Assembly (NCBI RefSeq): GCF_022759505.1
Contig: NZ_CP094289.1
Span: forward strand, 1,054,001 to 1,118,000
Direction: 5' to 3'
DNA: 64,000 nt
From: Georgenia sp. TF02-10
Lineage (GTDB): Bacteria; Actinomycetota; Actinomycetes; Actinomycetales; Actinomycetaceae
Shown here: positions 8,633 through 16,129 of the stretch, in pieces
How positions within the stretch are numbered: position 1 is the stretch's first letter
How the letters are laid out: each line of letters opens with the position of its first letter
Position numbers and translations under genes: made by a program
The notes under the pieces: generated by a model
The model's input: only the letters and a program-made list of their open reading frames with translations
The model's database searches: none
What the model was told of the DNA's origin: nothing

Positions 8633-10309
8633 TCAGGCCCGGGCGGGGCCCGGCGGTCGCCGTCGCAGGGCTCGGCCGCTGCCGGTCCGCCGCCGCCGAG
8701 CCCGGGCGTCCCACCAGCGCACCGGCAGGGTCAGCGCCTCGACGACGAGGCGGGGCCGGCGCGCCAGCCCGGTGCGCCAGCCGTCGTCCCGCCGGACCGG
8801 AATCGCACCGGTCCGGAACCGCATCGGATTCCCGGCGACGGTGTGGTGCGCGGTCAGCGACACCTCCTCGTCCCGGACGTGGGCCAGGTCCGCGGCGGAG
8901 GCGGTAATGCCGCAGAAGGCCAGCACCTCCGCCACCACCTCGCGGGGCCGGGCGACGAAGTCCTCGTAGTGGACCGTCAGCAGCGGCACGCCCAGCAGCG
9001 CCAGGCCCCGCATGAGCACCCGGTAGGACAGCCAGTCCAGCGCGACCCGCCCGGCCGAGTACTGCGGCATGAGCGTCTCCGCCCCGGTCACCTCCGGCCG
9101 CACGACCGCCTTGGACCAGGAGAACGCCACCCCGCGCGGGTCGCGCACCACGAGCACGCACCGCAGCCGCACCGACGCGTCCCGCAGCAGGTAGCCGTAG
9201 GCGGGGTGCTTGCTGGAGTCGACCAGCAGCCCGCCGCCGGCGGCCTCGTGCGCCCCCCGGTACAGGGCGTCGAGGTGGCGCAGCAGGCGCTGGCGCTTCA
9301 GCCGCCACGCGGGCCGCAGGCCCCCGCTGACCAGCGCCGGCAGGTTCCGGCCGCGGACGACGTCGGCCCGGTCGGCCACCCGGGCGGCGGCGTCCAGGCT
9401 CGGCCACCCGCCGAACGCCCGCCGGCCGACCTCCGTCCAGAACGGGCACCGGGAGAACGGCTGCCCGCAGCCGCAGAGCTGGTCCTGGTCCACCCCCCGC
9501 TCCCACAGGTGGAGCACCTCGCCGAGGCCGGTCACCCCGGGGACCTCGGCCAGGCACCGCTCGAGCAGCGTCGACCCGCTGCGCCCCGCGCCGCCGATCA
9601 TGAGCACCGGCGGCCCGCTCCCGGGGGTGCGGGACAGGATGCCGTCGGCCACCCGGGCGACGTTGGCGACGGCGCGGGCCACCTCCGCCTCGTGCCGCGG
9701 GTCCGGGCCGACGGCGGCCACGGCCGGGTCGGCGAGCACGGCGTCGAGGGCGCGGCCGAGGGCCGCCTCGTCCTCGGCGAGCAGCAGCCGGCCCTCCGCG
9801 GCCCAACGGCGGCTGAACGCCACCTGGTGGTCGTCGACGACCTCGTCCAGGCGAGCCAGCCGCGGCACCACGACCGGCAGGCGTCCTGCCGCGCGGCTCT
9901 CCACGACCGACATCGGTCCGCCCTGCACGACGACGGCGTCCGCGGCGGCCATCAGGCGCAGCAGCTCCTCGTGCGGGAGGAAGTCCACGCCCATGGCCGT
10001 GACCGGCGGCGCGGCCGGGCCGTGCTGGATAAGGCAGTCGACCGGGCGGGTCGCGGCCCACGCGTCCACCCACCGGACCAGCCGGTCGAACCGGTGATGG
10101 TCCGAGCCGACGGTCACCAGCACGAGCGGGCGGGTGCCGGGCAGCTGCGCCGTGTCCGTCGCCGGCGCGGCCGACGTGGCGGGGCCGGCCGCCGCACGCC
10201 CGCCCGAGGTCGCCGGCGTCGAGGCGGCCGCCGTCACTCCGTCGCCCGCCGCCGTCGAGGTAGCCGTCGTCGGCGCGGGCCGCGCCGGCCCTGGCTGACC
10301 AACGCTCAC
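8633..10309 (-). CDS. Fusion of PssE/Alg13-like glycosyltransferase subunit and PAPS-dependent sulfotransferase
   Basis: The GTG at 10309 overlaps the stop of the PssD gene (GTGA), giving 558 residues. After an Ala/Thr-rich leader, residues about 62–220 form an Alg13/PssE-like domain: LVLVTVGSD at the start, then FLPHEELLRLMAAADAVVV and QGGPMSVVES, the GT28-type donor-binding region. Residues about 232–500 are a sulfotransferase: the 5'-phosphosulfate loop GGAGRSGSTLLE (about 239–250), LVDSSKHP, and the 3'-phosphate motif VVRDPRGVAFSWSK (about 387–400). PssD and PssE together normally form a membrane-associated glycosyltransferase for capsular sugars. The fusion suggests that the sugar added by this pair, or the glycan just made, is sulfated by the same polypeptide. 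Both halves keep their main motifs. I do not know this fusion from described capsule systems; the claim of novelty is inference. Confidence 0.85.
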   Translation of the reverse strand: MSVGQPGPARPAPTTATSTAAGDGVTAAASTPATSGGRAAAGPATSAAPATDTAQLPGTRPLVLVTVGSDHHRFDRLVRWVDAWAATRPVDCLIQHGPAAPPVTAMGVDFLPHEELLRLMAAADAVVVQGGPMSVVESRAAGRLPVVVPRLARLDEVVDDHQVAFSRRWAAEGRLLLAEDEAALGRALDAVLADPAVAAVGPDPRHEAEVARAVANVARVADGILSRTPGSGPPVLMIGGAGRSGSTLLERCLAEVPGVTGLGEVLHLWERGVDQDQLCGCGQPFSRCPFWTEVGRRAFGGWPSLDAAARVADRADVVRGRNLPALVSGGLRPAWRLKRQRLLRHLDALYRGAHEAAGGGLLVDSSKHPAYGYLLRDASVRLRCVLVVRDPRGVAFSWSKAVVRPEVTGAETLMPQYSAGRVALDWLSYRVLMRGLALLGVPLLTVHYEDFVARPREVVAEVLAFCGITASAADLAHVRDEEVSLTAHHTVAGNPMRFRTGAIPVRRDDGWRTGLARRPRLVVEALTLPVRWWDARARRRRTGSGRALRRRPPGPARA

Positions 10310-10782
10310 AGCAGCGCCCCGACATACTCCGCGCCGGGGTAGCGGCGCAACTGCTCGGGCCACTGCACGCAGAACGCCGTGCTCAGCGGCCGGCACATCC
10401 GCCCCGTCATGGTCGCGGAGTCGACCCGGTCGAAGACCTCCAGGTACAGCGTCGGGATCCGCCGCCAGGCCGCGACGAGGAAGAACGGGGCGGCCACCCC
10501 GGCCCCGGTCGAGACGACCAGCGCCGGCCGCCGGTCGGCGAGGACCTTTCGCGCGAGCGCGAGGTTCCGGGCGGCGTTGGCGGCGTTCCGGGTGGTCGGG
10601 TGGTAGGCGTGCACGACGTCCTCACCGGCCAGGGCCGAGCGGGCGTCCGCCTTGTCGAACGTGACCCAGGTCCGCGGGTACCTCGACCACCAGGGGCGCA
10701 GCACCATGAGCTGGGCGAGGTGCCCGCCGGTCGAGGCGACCAGCAGCACCCGCTGCTCCCCCTCAGGGGCCGACGTCGTCAT
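10306..10782 (-). CDS. pssD: PssD-like (Alg14-like) glycosyltransferase membrane subunit
   Basis: A 158-residue protein of the usual length for PssD/Alg14. It opens with VLLVASTGGHLAQLM, the Rossmann-type glycine loop of the family, and continues with TWVTFDKAD, LVVSTGAGVAAPFF and ARNLALARKVL. Alg14-like subunits bind the membrane and recruit the Alg13-like catalytic partner, whose gene follows immediately with a 4-base overlap. The pair would add one sugar to a lipid-linked intermediate on the inner face of the membrane. It is transcribed away from the Wzz gene, with a 99-base divergent intergenic region (10783–10881) that must hold both promoters. The acceptor and donor sugars are not known. 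Confidence 0.85.
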   Translation of the reverse strand: MTTSAPEGEQRVLLVASTGGHLAQLMVLRPWWSRYPRTWVTFDKADARSALAGEDVVHAYHPTTRNAANAARNLALARKVLADRRPALVVSTGAGVAAPFFLVAAWRRIPTLYLEVFDRVDSATMTGRMCRPLSTAFCVQWPEQLRRYPGAEYVGALL

Positions 10783-10881
10783 GGCGGGCCTTTCGCGCGG
10801 TTCCCGATACGGGCGGCGGTGCTCCGTGTGACACTAGCGCTCACCTGGGCACCGGCGGCCCCGAACGAAGGAAGACGGTCG

Positions 10882-12660
10882 ATGGCTTCAGCGGGCACCT
10901 CTCGTCCGGACTTCTACCGCAACGCGCTGCGGCACCGGTGGCTCACGATCGTGCTGGCCGCCCTGCTCGGGGTCCTCGCCGGGGCGGCGGCCGTGCTGAC
11001 CGACAACCAGCAGTACCGCTCCACCGCGGTCGTCTTCCTCCAGCCGCTGGTCGGCAACCCCTACTCGCCGACCACCCCCGAGACGCGTCAGGAGCAGCTC
11101 GCCGCGCTCACCACGGAGGCCGGGCTCGTGCTCTCCGACGCCGTCGTGCGGCAGGCCCGCGAGGACGCCGCGGCGGACGGGACCGAGCTGGGCGAGGACG
11201 CCCCGCAGCGCACCACCACGGAGGTGCCCTCGAACTCTCAGGTGGTCCGGATCTCCTTCGCGGCGCCGGACCCGGTGGGGGCGCAGGTCGGCGCGCAGGC
11301 CCTCGCCGAGTCCTACCTGGAGTACCGGCAGGAGCGGGCCGCGGAGATCGTGGGGGAGCAGGTCGTCCGGCTCGACGAGCAGATCGACTCCCTGGAGGCG
11401 CTGCAGGAGGAGACCTCGACGGAGCTGGCCACGGCGCTCGGGACGTCCGATCCCGCCGCCCCCTCCGCCGACGTGGTGAACCTCCAGGAGCAGGTCCGGA
11501 TCTACGCCGGCCAGCTCGGCCAGCTCCGGATCGAGCGGTCCAACGCCGAGAGCACCGCCCTGACCGCCGGGGAGATCATCAGCCCGGCGGTGCAGCCGGA
11601 GGAGCCCGAGGGCATCCCGCCCCTGCTCATCGGGCTCGGCCTCGCGGTCAGCCTGCTCGTCGGCGGCCTGATCCTCGCCCTGGTCCAGGAGCACCTGGAC
11701 ACCCGGGTCCGGACCGCCGACGACCTTGCCGACCTCGACGTCCCGGTGCTCGGCCCGGTCCCCGCGTCCTCCACCACGGGCCGGGCGGACGAGGAGTACC
11801 AGGTGGTGCGCAACGCCCTGCGGCTGGGCACCGGAGCGCGGGAGGTTCGTTGCGTCGTCGGTGCGGGCCCCGACGTGGCGACCCTGGAGCCCGCGCTGGG
11901 CCTGGCGTCCGCCGCAGGGGCTGCCGGGCGGTCGGTCGTGCTGGTGCTCGCCGGCCCTGCCGTCCCGGCGGAGCTGTCCGGGCCGGGGCTGAGCGACGTG
12001 CTGGCCGGTGCGGTGACCGCCGACGCCGCCGTCCGTGGCGTCGGGCCGCAGGTCCAGGTCCTGCCGTCCGGGCCGGACCCCGAGGCGCTGGCGCACCCGG
12101 TCCAGCAGCCGGCGTTCGCCGAGCTCGTGCGGGGCCTGGCCGCGCGGCACGACCTCGTCCTGCTCGTCGGACCGAGCGCCCACTCCGCCACTGGCAGCGC
12201 CCTGGCCCGGGTCGCCGACGGCACCGTCGTGGTCGCCGCCACTGGGCTCACCCGGGAGCCCGAGGTCGTCGAGGCCGCCCGCCTGCTGACGGAGGTCGGG
12301 GCCCGCTGGGACGGCGTCCTGCTCGTCGCGCCGCCGCGGCGCAGCCGCCGCGGCGGCGCCCCGGCCGGCCCCCCGCTGACGGGCGCCCACGAGGGCGGCC
12401 CGGGCGGCGGCTGGCAGCCGGTGGGCGCTGCCGGCCCGGCCGGGGAGCGAGGCGCCGCCGGGGGCCTGCCGGGTGACGGTGAGCCGAGCCGGTCGGGGGA
12501 CCGGCCGGACGGCGCGGGGCCGAGCGCGGCCGGGGCCGAGCCGGGCGCCGCCGTGCCCCGCGCGGCGGGGGAGCGGCCGGACGTCGGCGGATCCGGCCCG
12601 GACGGCGGCGAGCCCGGCGCGGCGGAGACTTCTGCGGCCGGCACCGGCCACGGGCGTTGA
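10882..12660 (+). CDS. Wzz-type chain-length regulator with degenerate BY-kinase-like half
   Basis: The ATG at 10882 follows GAAGGAAGA. The first 270 residues are a Wzz/CpsC-type region: a membrane helix at about 21–40 (LTIVLAALLGVLAGAAAVL), a periplasmic part with coiled-coil heptads, and a second helix near 250–270 (LLIGLGLAVSLLVGGLILAL). The remaining 320 residues resemble the cytoplasmic ATPase half of bacterial tyrosine kinases, but the Walker A position reads VGAGPDVATLEPA with no GKS/T, so ATP binding is probably lost. The end is an Ala/Gly/Pro-rich tail without a tyrosine cluster. It heads the polysaccharide operon and would set chain length. The next gene starts inside its stop codon (TTGA). 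Confidence 0.82.
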   Translation: MASAGTSRPDFYRNALRHRWLTIVLAALLGVLAGAAAVLTDNQQYRSTAVVFLQPLVGNPYSPTTPETRQEQLAALTTEAGLVLSDAVVRQAREDAAADGTELGEDAPQRTTTEVPSNSQVVRISFAAPDPVGAQVGAQALAESYLEYRQERAAEIVGEQVVRLDEQIDSLEALQEETSTELATALGTSDPAAPSADVVNLQEQVRIYAGQLGQLRIERSNAESTALTAGEIISPAVQPEEPEGIPPLLIGLGLAVSLLVGGLILALVQEHLDTRVRTADDLADLDVPVLGPVPASSTTGRADEEYQVVRNALRLGTGAREVRCVVGAGPDVATLEPALGLASAAGAAGRSVVLVLAGPAVPAELSGPGLSDVLAGAVTADAAVRGVGPQVQVLPSGPDPEALAHPVQQPAFAELVRGLAARHDLVLLVGPSAHSATGSALARVADGTVVVAATGLTREPEVVEAARLLTEVGARWDGVLLVAPPRRSRRGGAPAGPPLTGAHEGGPGGGWQPVGAAGPAGERGAAGGLPGDGEPSRSGDRPDGAGPSAAGAEPGAAVPRAAGERPDVGGSGPDGGEPGAAETSAAGTGHGR

Positions 12661-14414
12661 CCCGGTCCGCCGGTCGTGGCGCCCGGCCCGGGGCTAGGCC
12701 CGATCGCCGCCGCGGGGCACGGGAGCTCGACGCGGCCGGGCGGGCGGCGATCCGCGGGATCGCCCGGGCGGGCAGCGCCAACCTCGCCGCGGCGGGGGTG
12801 GGCGCGGTCGCGAACCTGGCCATCGTCGTCGTCGTCACCCGCAGCGTGCCGGCGACGCTGGCCGGCTCGCTGTTCGCGGCCACCTCGGTCTTCCTGGTGG
12901 CGCTGTCCCTCGTCGAGGTAGGGGTCGACCAGGGGTTCGTGCGGTTCCACGCCCGGAACATCGCCCTGGGCCGGCAGTGGCGGAACGGTCCGATCCGGCG
13001 CTCCGGCTTCCGGCTGGTGCTCGCCGTGAGCGGGGTCGCCGCGCTGGTGGGCCTGGTCCTGGCCGAGCCCGTGGCCGGCCTCATCGCCGACGAGGAGACG
13101 AGCCGGGCGGCGGCGGACATGCTGCGCGTGCTCGCGCTCGCCCTGCCGGTGGCCGCGTGCTACGACCTCGTCCTGGCCGTCACCCGCGGACGGTCCCGGA
13201 TGCGGCCGACCATCCTGGTCGAACGCATCGGCCGGCCGGTGCTCCAGGTCGGGCTGCTCGCCGTGGCCGCCGCGGCGGCCGCACCGGCCCTCTGGCTGGC
13301 CGTGGCCTGGACGCTGCCCTACCTCCTCGGCCTGCTCGCCGGGGTCGCCGCCCTGCGCCGGAGCAGCGACGAGCCGGACGCGGCCGCGGCCGGCCCGGTG
13401 GACGGGGCCCCGGCACTGGTGGAACCGCCCGTCCCGGCCGCGGACGTGCCCATCCCGGCGGTGCCTGAGCCGCCCGCGGACGGCACCGCTGAGCCACCCA
13501 CCGACGACACCGCCCAGCCGCGCACCGCCCAGCCGCCCACCGACGGTGCCGCCGGCTCCGACCCGGGGGTCGCCCAGTTCTGGCGGTTCACCCTGCCCCG
13601 GGGCGCCGCCCGGTTCTTCCAGGTGGCCCTGCAGCGGGCGGACATCGCCATCGTGGCGGCGCTCGCGGGCCCGGCGGCCAGCGCGGTGTACACGGCGGCG
13701 ACCCGGTTCCTCGTGGTCGGCCAGCTCGCGACGCAGGCGCTGCAGCAGGTGAGCGAGCCCCAGCTGGCTCGGCTGATCGCGGTGGACAGCCGGGACGCGG
13801 TCCGGTCGGTGTACCACCAGCTCACCCTGTGGAGCGTGGCGCTGACCTGGCCGCTCTACCTCCTCGTCGCGGTCCTCGCCCCCGTGCTGCTGGAGCTGAT
13901 CTTCGGCGCCGGGTACGCCGCCGGCGGAGCCAGCCTGACGATCCTCGCCCTGACCATGCTGGTGGCCACCGCCATGGGACCGGTCGACGTCCTCCTGCTC
14001 ATGGGCGGGCGCAGCGTGCTGTCGCTGACCAACACGGGCACGGCGCTCGTCGTGGACGTCGTCGGCTGCCTCCTGCTCGTCCCCCGGCTCGGTGTCGCCG
14101 GCGCCGCCGTCTCCTGGGCGGCGGCGATCCTGGTCCGGAACCTCCTCGGTGCCGTCCAGGTCGCCCGGCACCTGCGGATCACCCCGCTGGCGACCACGGC
14201 GCTCGGCATGGGCGCCGCCTGCCTCGCGCTGTTCGGGCTCCTGCCGTGGGCCGCCGATGCGGCCTGGGGGAGCACCAACGCGGTGCTCGTCGCCGCCGGG
14301 GTCGGGGCGGCGGGCTACGCCGTGATCCTGTGGCGGATGTCCGACGCCCTCCGCCTGCGGACGATCCTGCAGCGCCCACGACCGGCGGACCGCCGCCCTG
14401 GCCCACGGTCGTGA
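12657..14414 (+). CDS. Wzx-type lipid-linked oligosaccharide flippase
   Basis: A 585-residue polytopic membrane protein of the MOP exporter superfamily. It has about 14 hydrophobic helices in two bundles, with the typical late motif of glycine-rich helices around FGAGYAAGGASLTILAL. A TTG start at 12657 overlaps the preceding stop (TTGA), which fits the overlap pattern of the whole operon. Between the bundles, residues about 235–305 form a Pro/Asp/Thr-rich, probably disordered cytoplasmic loop that most flippases lack. The role inferred is transfer of the lipid-linked repeat unit across the membrane, before polymerisation by the next gene product. The name rests on topology and position, since flippases diverge strongly in sequence. 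Confidence 0.82.
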   Translation: MTRSAGRGARPGARPDRRRGARELDAAGRAAIRGIARAGSANLAAAGVGAVANLAIVVVVTRSVPATLAGSLFAATSVFLVALSLVEVGVDQGFVRFHARNIALGRQWRNGPIRRSGFRLVLAVSGVAALVGLVLAEPVAGLIADEETSRAAADMLRVLALALPVAACYDLVLAVTRGRSRMRPTILVERIGRPVLQVGLLAVAAAAAAPALWLAVAWTLPYLLGLLAGVAALRRSSDEPDAAAAGPVDGAPALVEPPVPAADVPIPAVPEPPADGTAEPPTDDTAQPRTAQPPTDGAAGSDPGVAQFWRFTLPRGAARFFQVALQRADIAIVAALAGPAASAVYTAATRFLVVGQLATQALQQVSEPQLARLIAVDSRDAVRSVYHQLTLWSVALTWPLYLLVAVLAPVLLELIFGAGYAAGGASLTILALTMLVATAMGPVDVLLLMGGRSVLSLTNTGTALVVDVVGCLLLVPRLGVAGAAVSWAAAILVRNLLGAVQVARHLRITPLATTALGMGAACLALFGLLPWAADAAWGSTNAVLVAAGVGAAGYAVILWRMSDALRLRTILQRPRPADRRPGPRS

Positions 14415-14461
14415 CCAGGTCCGCTGGAGGCCGCGGAAACGTCCCGGCCGGAGGTCCGGCC

Positions 14462-16129
14462 GTGAAACACCCCGCCCCGCCGCGGGAGGTGGGTCACAAT
14501 GAGCCGGTCACTGCCAGGACGGCCCGGGAGGTTGGGTTGGCGCACGCCGTTCGCACGCCGGCCCCCGCCCTCGTGACGACCGTCCCCGAGACGACCCTGC
14601 CTCGGGCGTCCAGCACCCGGCACGCCGGCTCGTCCCGATCGCCGCGGACCAGGACGGCCGGCGGCTCCCGGCCCCGCAGCGTGCGCGTGCTCACCGTGTT
14701 CTTCGTCGGGTTCCCCCTGTGGTGGCTGGTCGGTCTTGGCCAGCTCGGCCACCTCCTCGTCGCGGTGGTGCTTGCCGGCTACCTGCTCAAGGCGCGGCGG
14801 GTGGCGGTGCCGGCGGGGTTCGGCCTCTGGCTGCTCTTCCTGGTGGTGCTCGCCGTCAGCGCCGTGACCATCTGGAGCCCGATCCCGGGGCTGGTCCCCG
14901 CCGTCGGCGGGGAGCGGATCCTCACCTACGGGTTCTGGGCGGCGTGGTTCCTCACGGCGATGATCTTCCTGCTCTACCTGGGCAACGTCCCCGAGGCCCA
15001 CCTGCCCACCCACCGCGTGGTGGACATGATGGCCTGGCTCTTCCTCATCACGGTGGCGGGCGGGTATGCCGGGCAGTTCCTCTGGCACGTCGACTTCCCG
15101 TCGCTGCTCGAGGTCGTGCTGCCCGCGTCGGTGCGGGACATCAACCTGCTCTCGATCATGATCCATCCCGGCCTGGCCCAGGTCCAGGACATCCTCGGCT
15201 TCGAGGCCCCCCGGCCCAAGGCGCCGTGGACCTACGCCAACGGCTGGGGGGCCAGCTACGGCCTGCTCCTGCCCTTCTTCGTCCTCGCCTTCACCGGGCC
15301 GCGGGCGAGCGTCGCCCGGCGGGTCGCGTTCGTGCCGCTGCTGCTGCTGGCCATCCCACCGGTGATCTTCACGCTCAACCGCGGGCTCTGGGCCGGGCTC
15401 GCGGTGATGGCCGGCTACGTCGCTATCCGGCTGGCCCTGCGGGGTCGCTTCCTCGTCCTGGCCCTCCTCGCCGGGCTGTCCGTGGCGGCGGGCGTGATCC
15501 TCGCCCGGACCCCGCTTGCCGAGATCATCCTCGCCCGCCTGGACAACCCGCACAGCAACCAGGGCCGGACGAACCTGGCGGTCACCGCGGTCCGCACCGT
15601 GCTGGAGCACTCCCCGCTGGTGGGCCTGGGAACCCCGCGCGCCCTCGAGGGCAACTTCTTCTCCGCCGCCGGCGGGGCGACCGAGAGCTGCCCGCAGTGC
15701 TCACCGCCCCAGCTCGGCACGCAGGGCTCGTTCTGGTTCCTCCTCTTCACCACCGGCCTGCTCGGTGCGGGGTTCTTCTGCGCGTTCCTCCTCCGGCGCT
15801 ACGCCAGCGGGATGCGGCAGGGGACGAGCCTGGGGATCGCGATGACCGCGACCGGGATCTACCTCGCGGTCGTCATCTGGGTGTACGACATCGTCGGGTC
15901 CTCCCTGGTCACCGTGATGATCGCCCTCGCCCTGCTGTGGCGGGCCGAGCGTGCGGGGACGGGCGCCCGAGACGGTACCGGGGGGAGCAGCCGCGACGGC
16001 CGCAGCAGCGCGGGCAGTATCGCCGACGGCGACGGCGACCGCGTCGGCGACGGTCATCCCGATGGCGGCGCTGCCGGTGCCGGCATCTGGCGGGAGCCTG
16101 CGGGCGTCGTTCGGGCAGGTCCGCGATGA
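14462..16129 (+). CDS. O-antigen ligase/polymerase-like (Wzy) membrane protein
   Basis: About 555 residues with some eleven membrane helices. The large external loop before the last helices contains HSNQGRTNL and HSPLVGLGTPR, the kind of loop found in the Wzy_C/O-antigen ligase family. The start chosen is GTG 14462, which has a perfect ribosome site (GGAGGT, 14450–14455). GTG 14489 and GTG 14573 are alternatives; the first helix begins only near base 14690. It would polymerise repeat units delivered by the flippase. The Ser/Asp/Gly-rich C-terminal tail ends in an ATGA overlap with the following kinase-like gene. Confidence 0.8.
   Translation: MKHPAPPREVGHNEPVTARTAREVGLAHAVRTPAPALVTTVPETTLPRASSTRHAGSSRSPRTRTAGGSRPRSVRVLTVFFVGFPLWWLVGLGQLGHLLVAVVLAGYLLKARRVAVPAGFGLWLLFLVVLAVSAVTIWSPIPGLVPAVGGERILTYGFWAAWFLTAMIFLLYLGNVPEAHLPTHRVVDMMAWLFLITVAGGYAGQFLWHVDFPSLLEVVLPASVRDINLLSIMIHPGLAQVQDILGFEAPRPKAPWTYANGWGASYGLLLPFFVLAFTGPRASVARRVAFVPLLLLAIPPVIFTLNRGLWAGLAVMAGYVAIRLALRGRFLVLALLAGLSVAAGVILARTPLAEIILARLDNPHSNQGRTNLAVTAVRTVLEHSPLVGLGTPRALEGNFFSAAGGATESCPQCSPPQLGTQGSFWFLLFTTGLLGAGFFCAFLLRRYASGMRQGTSLGIAMTATGIYLAVVIWVYDIVGSSLVTVMIALALLWRAERAGTGARDGTGGSSRDGRSSAGSIADGDGDRVGDGHPDGGAAGAGIWREPAGVVRAGPR
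14499..14576 (+). CDS. Possible 25-codon leader ORF overlapping the polymerase start
   Basis: An ATG at 14499 lies 8 bases after GGGAGGT (14484–14490) in a different frame from the polymerase. It runs 25 codons and stops at TGA 14574–14576, overlapping the alternative polymerase start GTG 14573 as GTGA. This could be a leader peptide that couples translation to the polymerase, or a chance ORF inside the polymerase gene. No homology is recognised. Confidence 0.2.
   Translation: MSRSLPGRPGRLGWRTPFARRPPPS

Noticed and set aside
11502-14171. 889-codon minus-strand frame over the Wzz and Wzx genes
   Set aside because: Composition typical of antisense frames in high-G+C DNA, crossing two real genes joined by an overlapping start.
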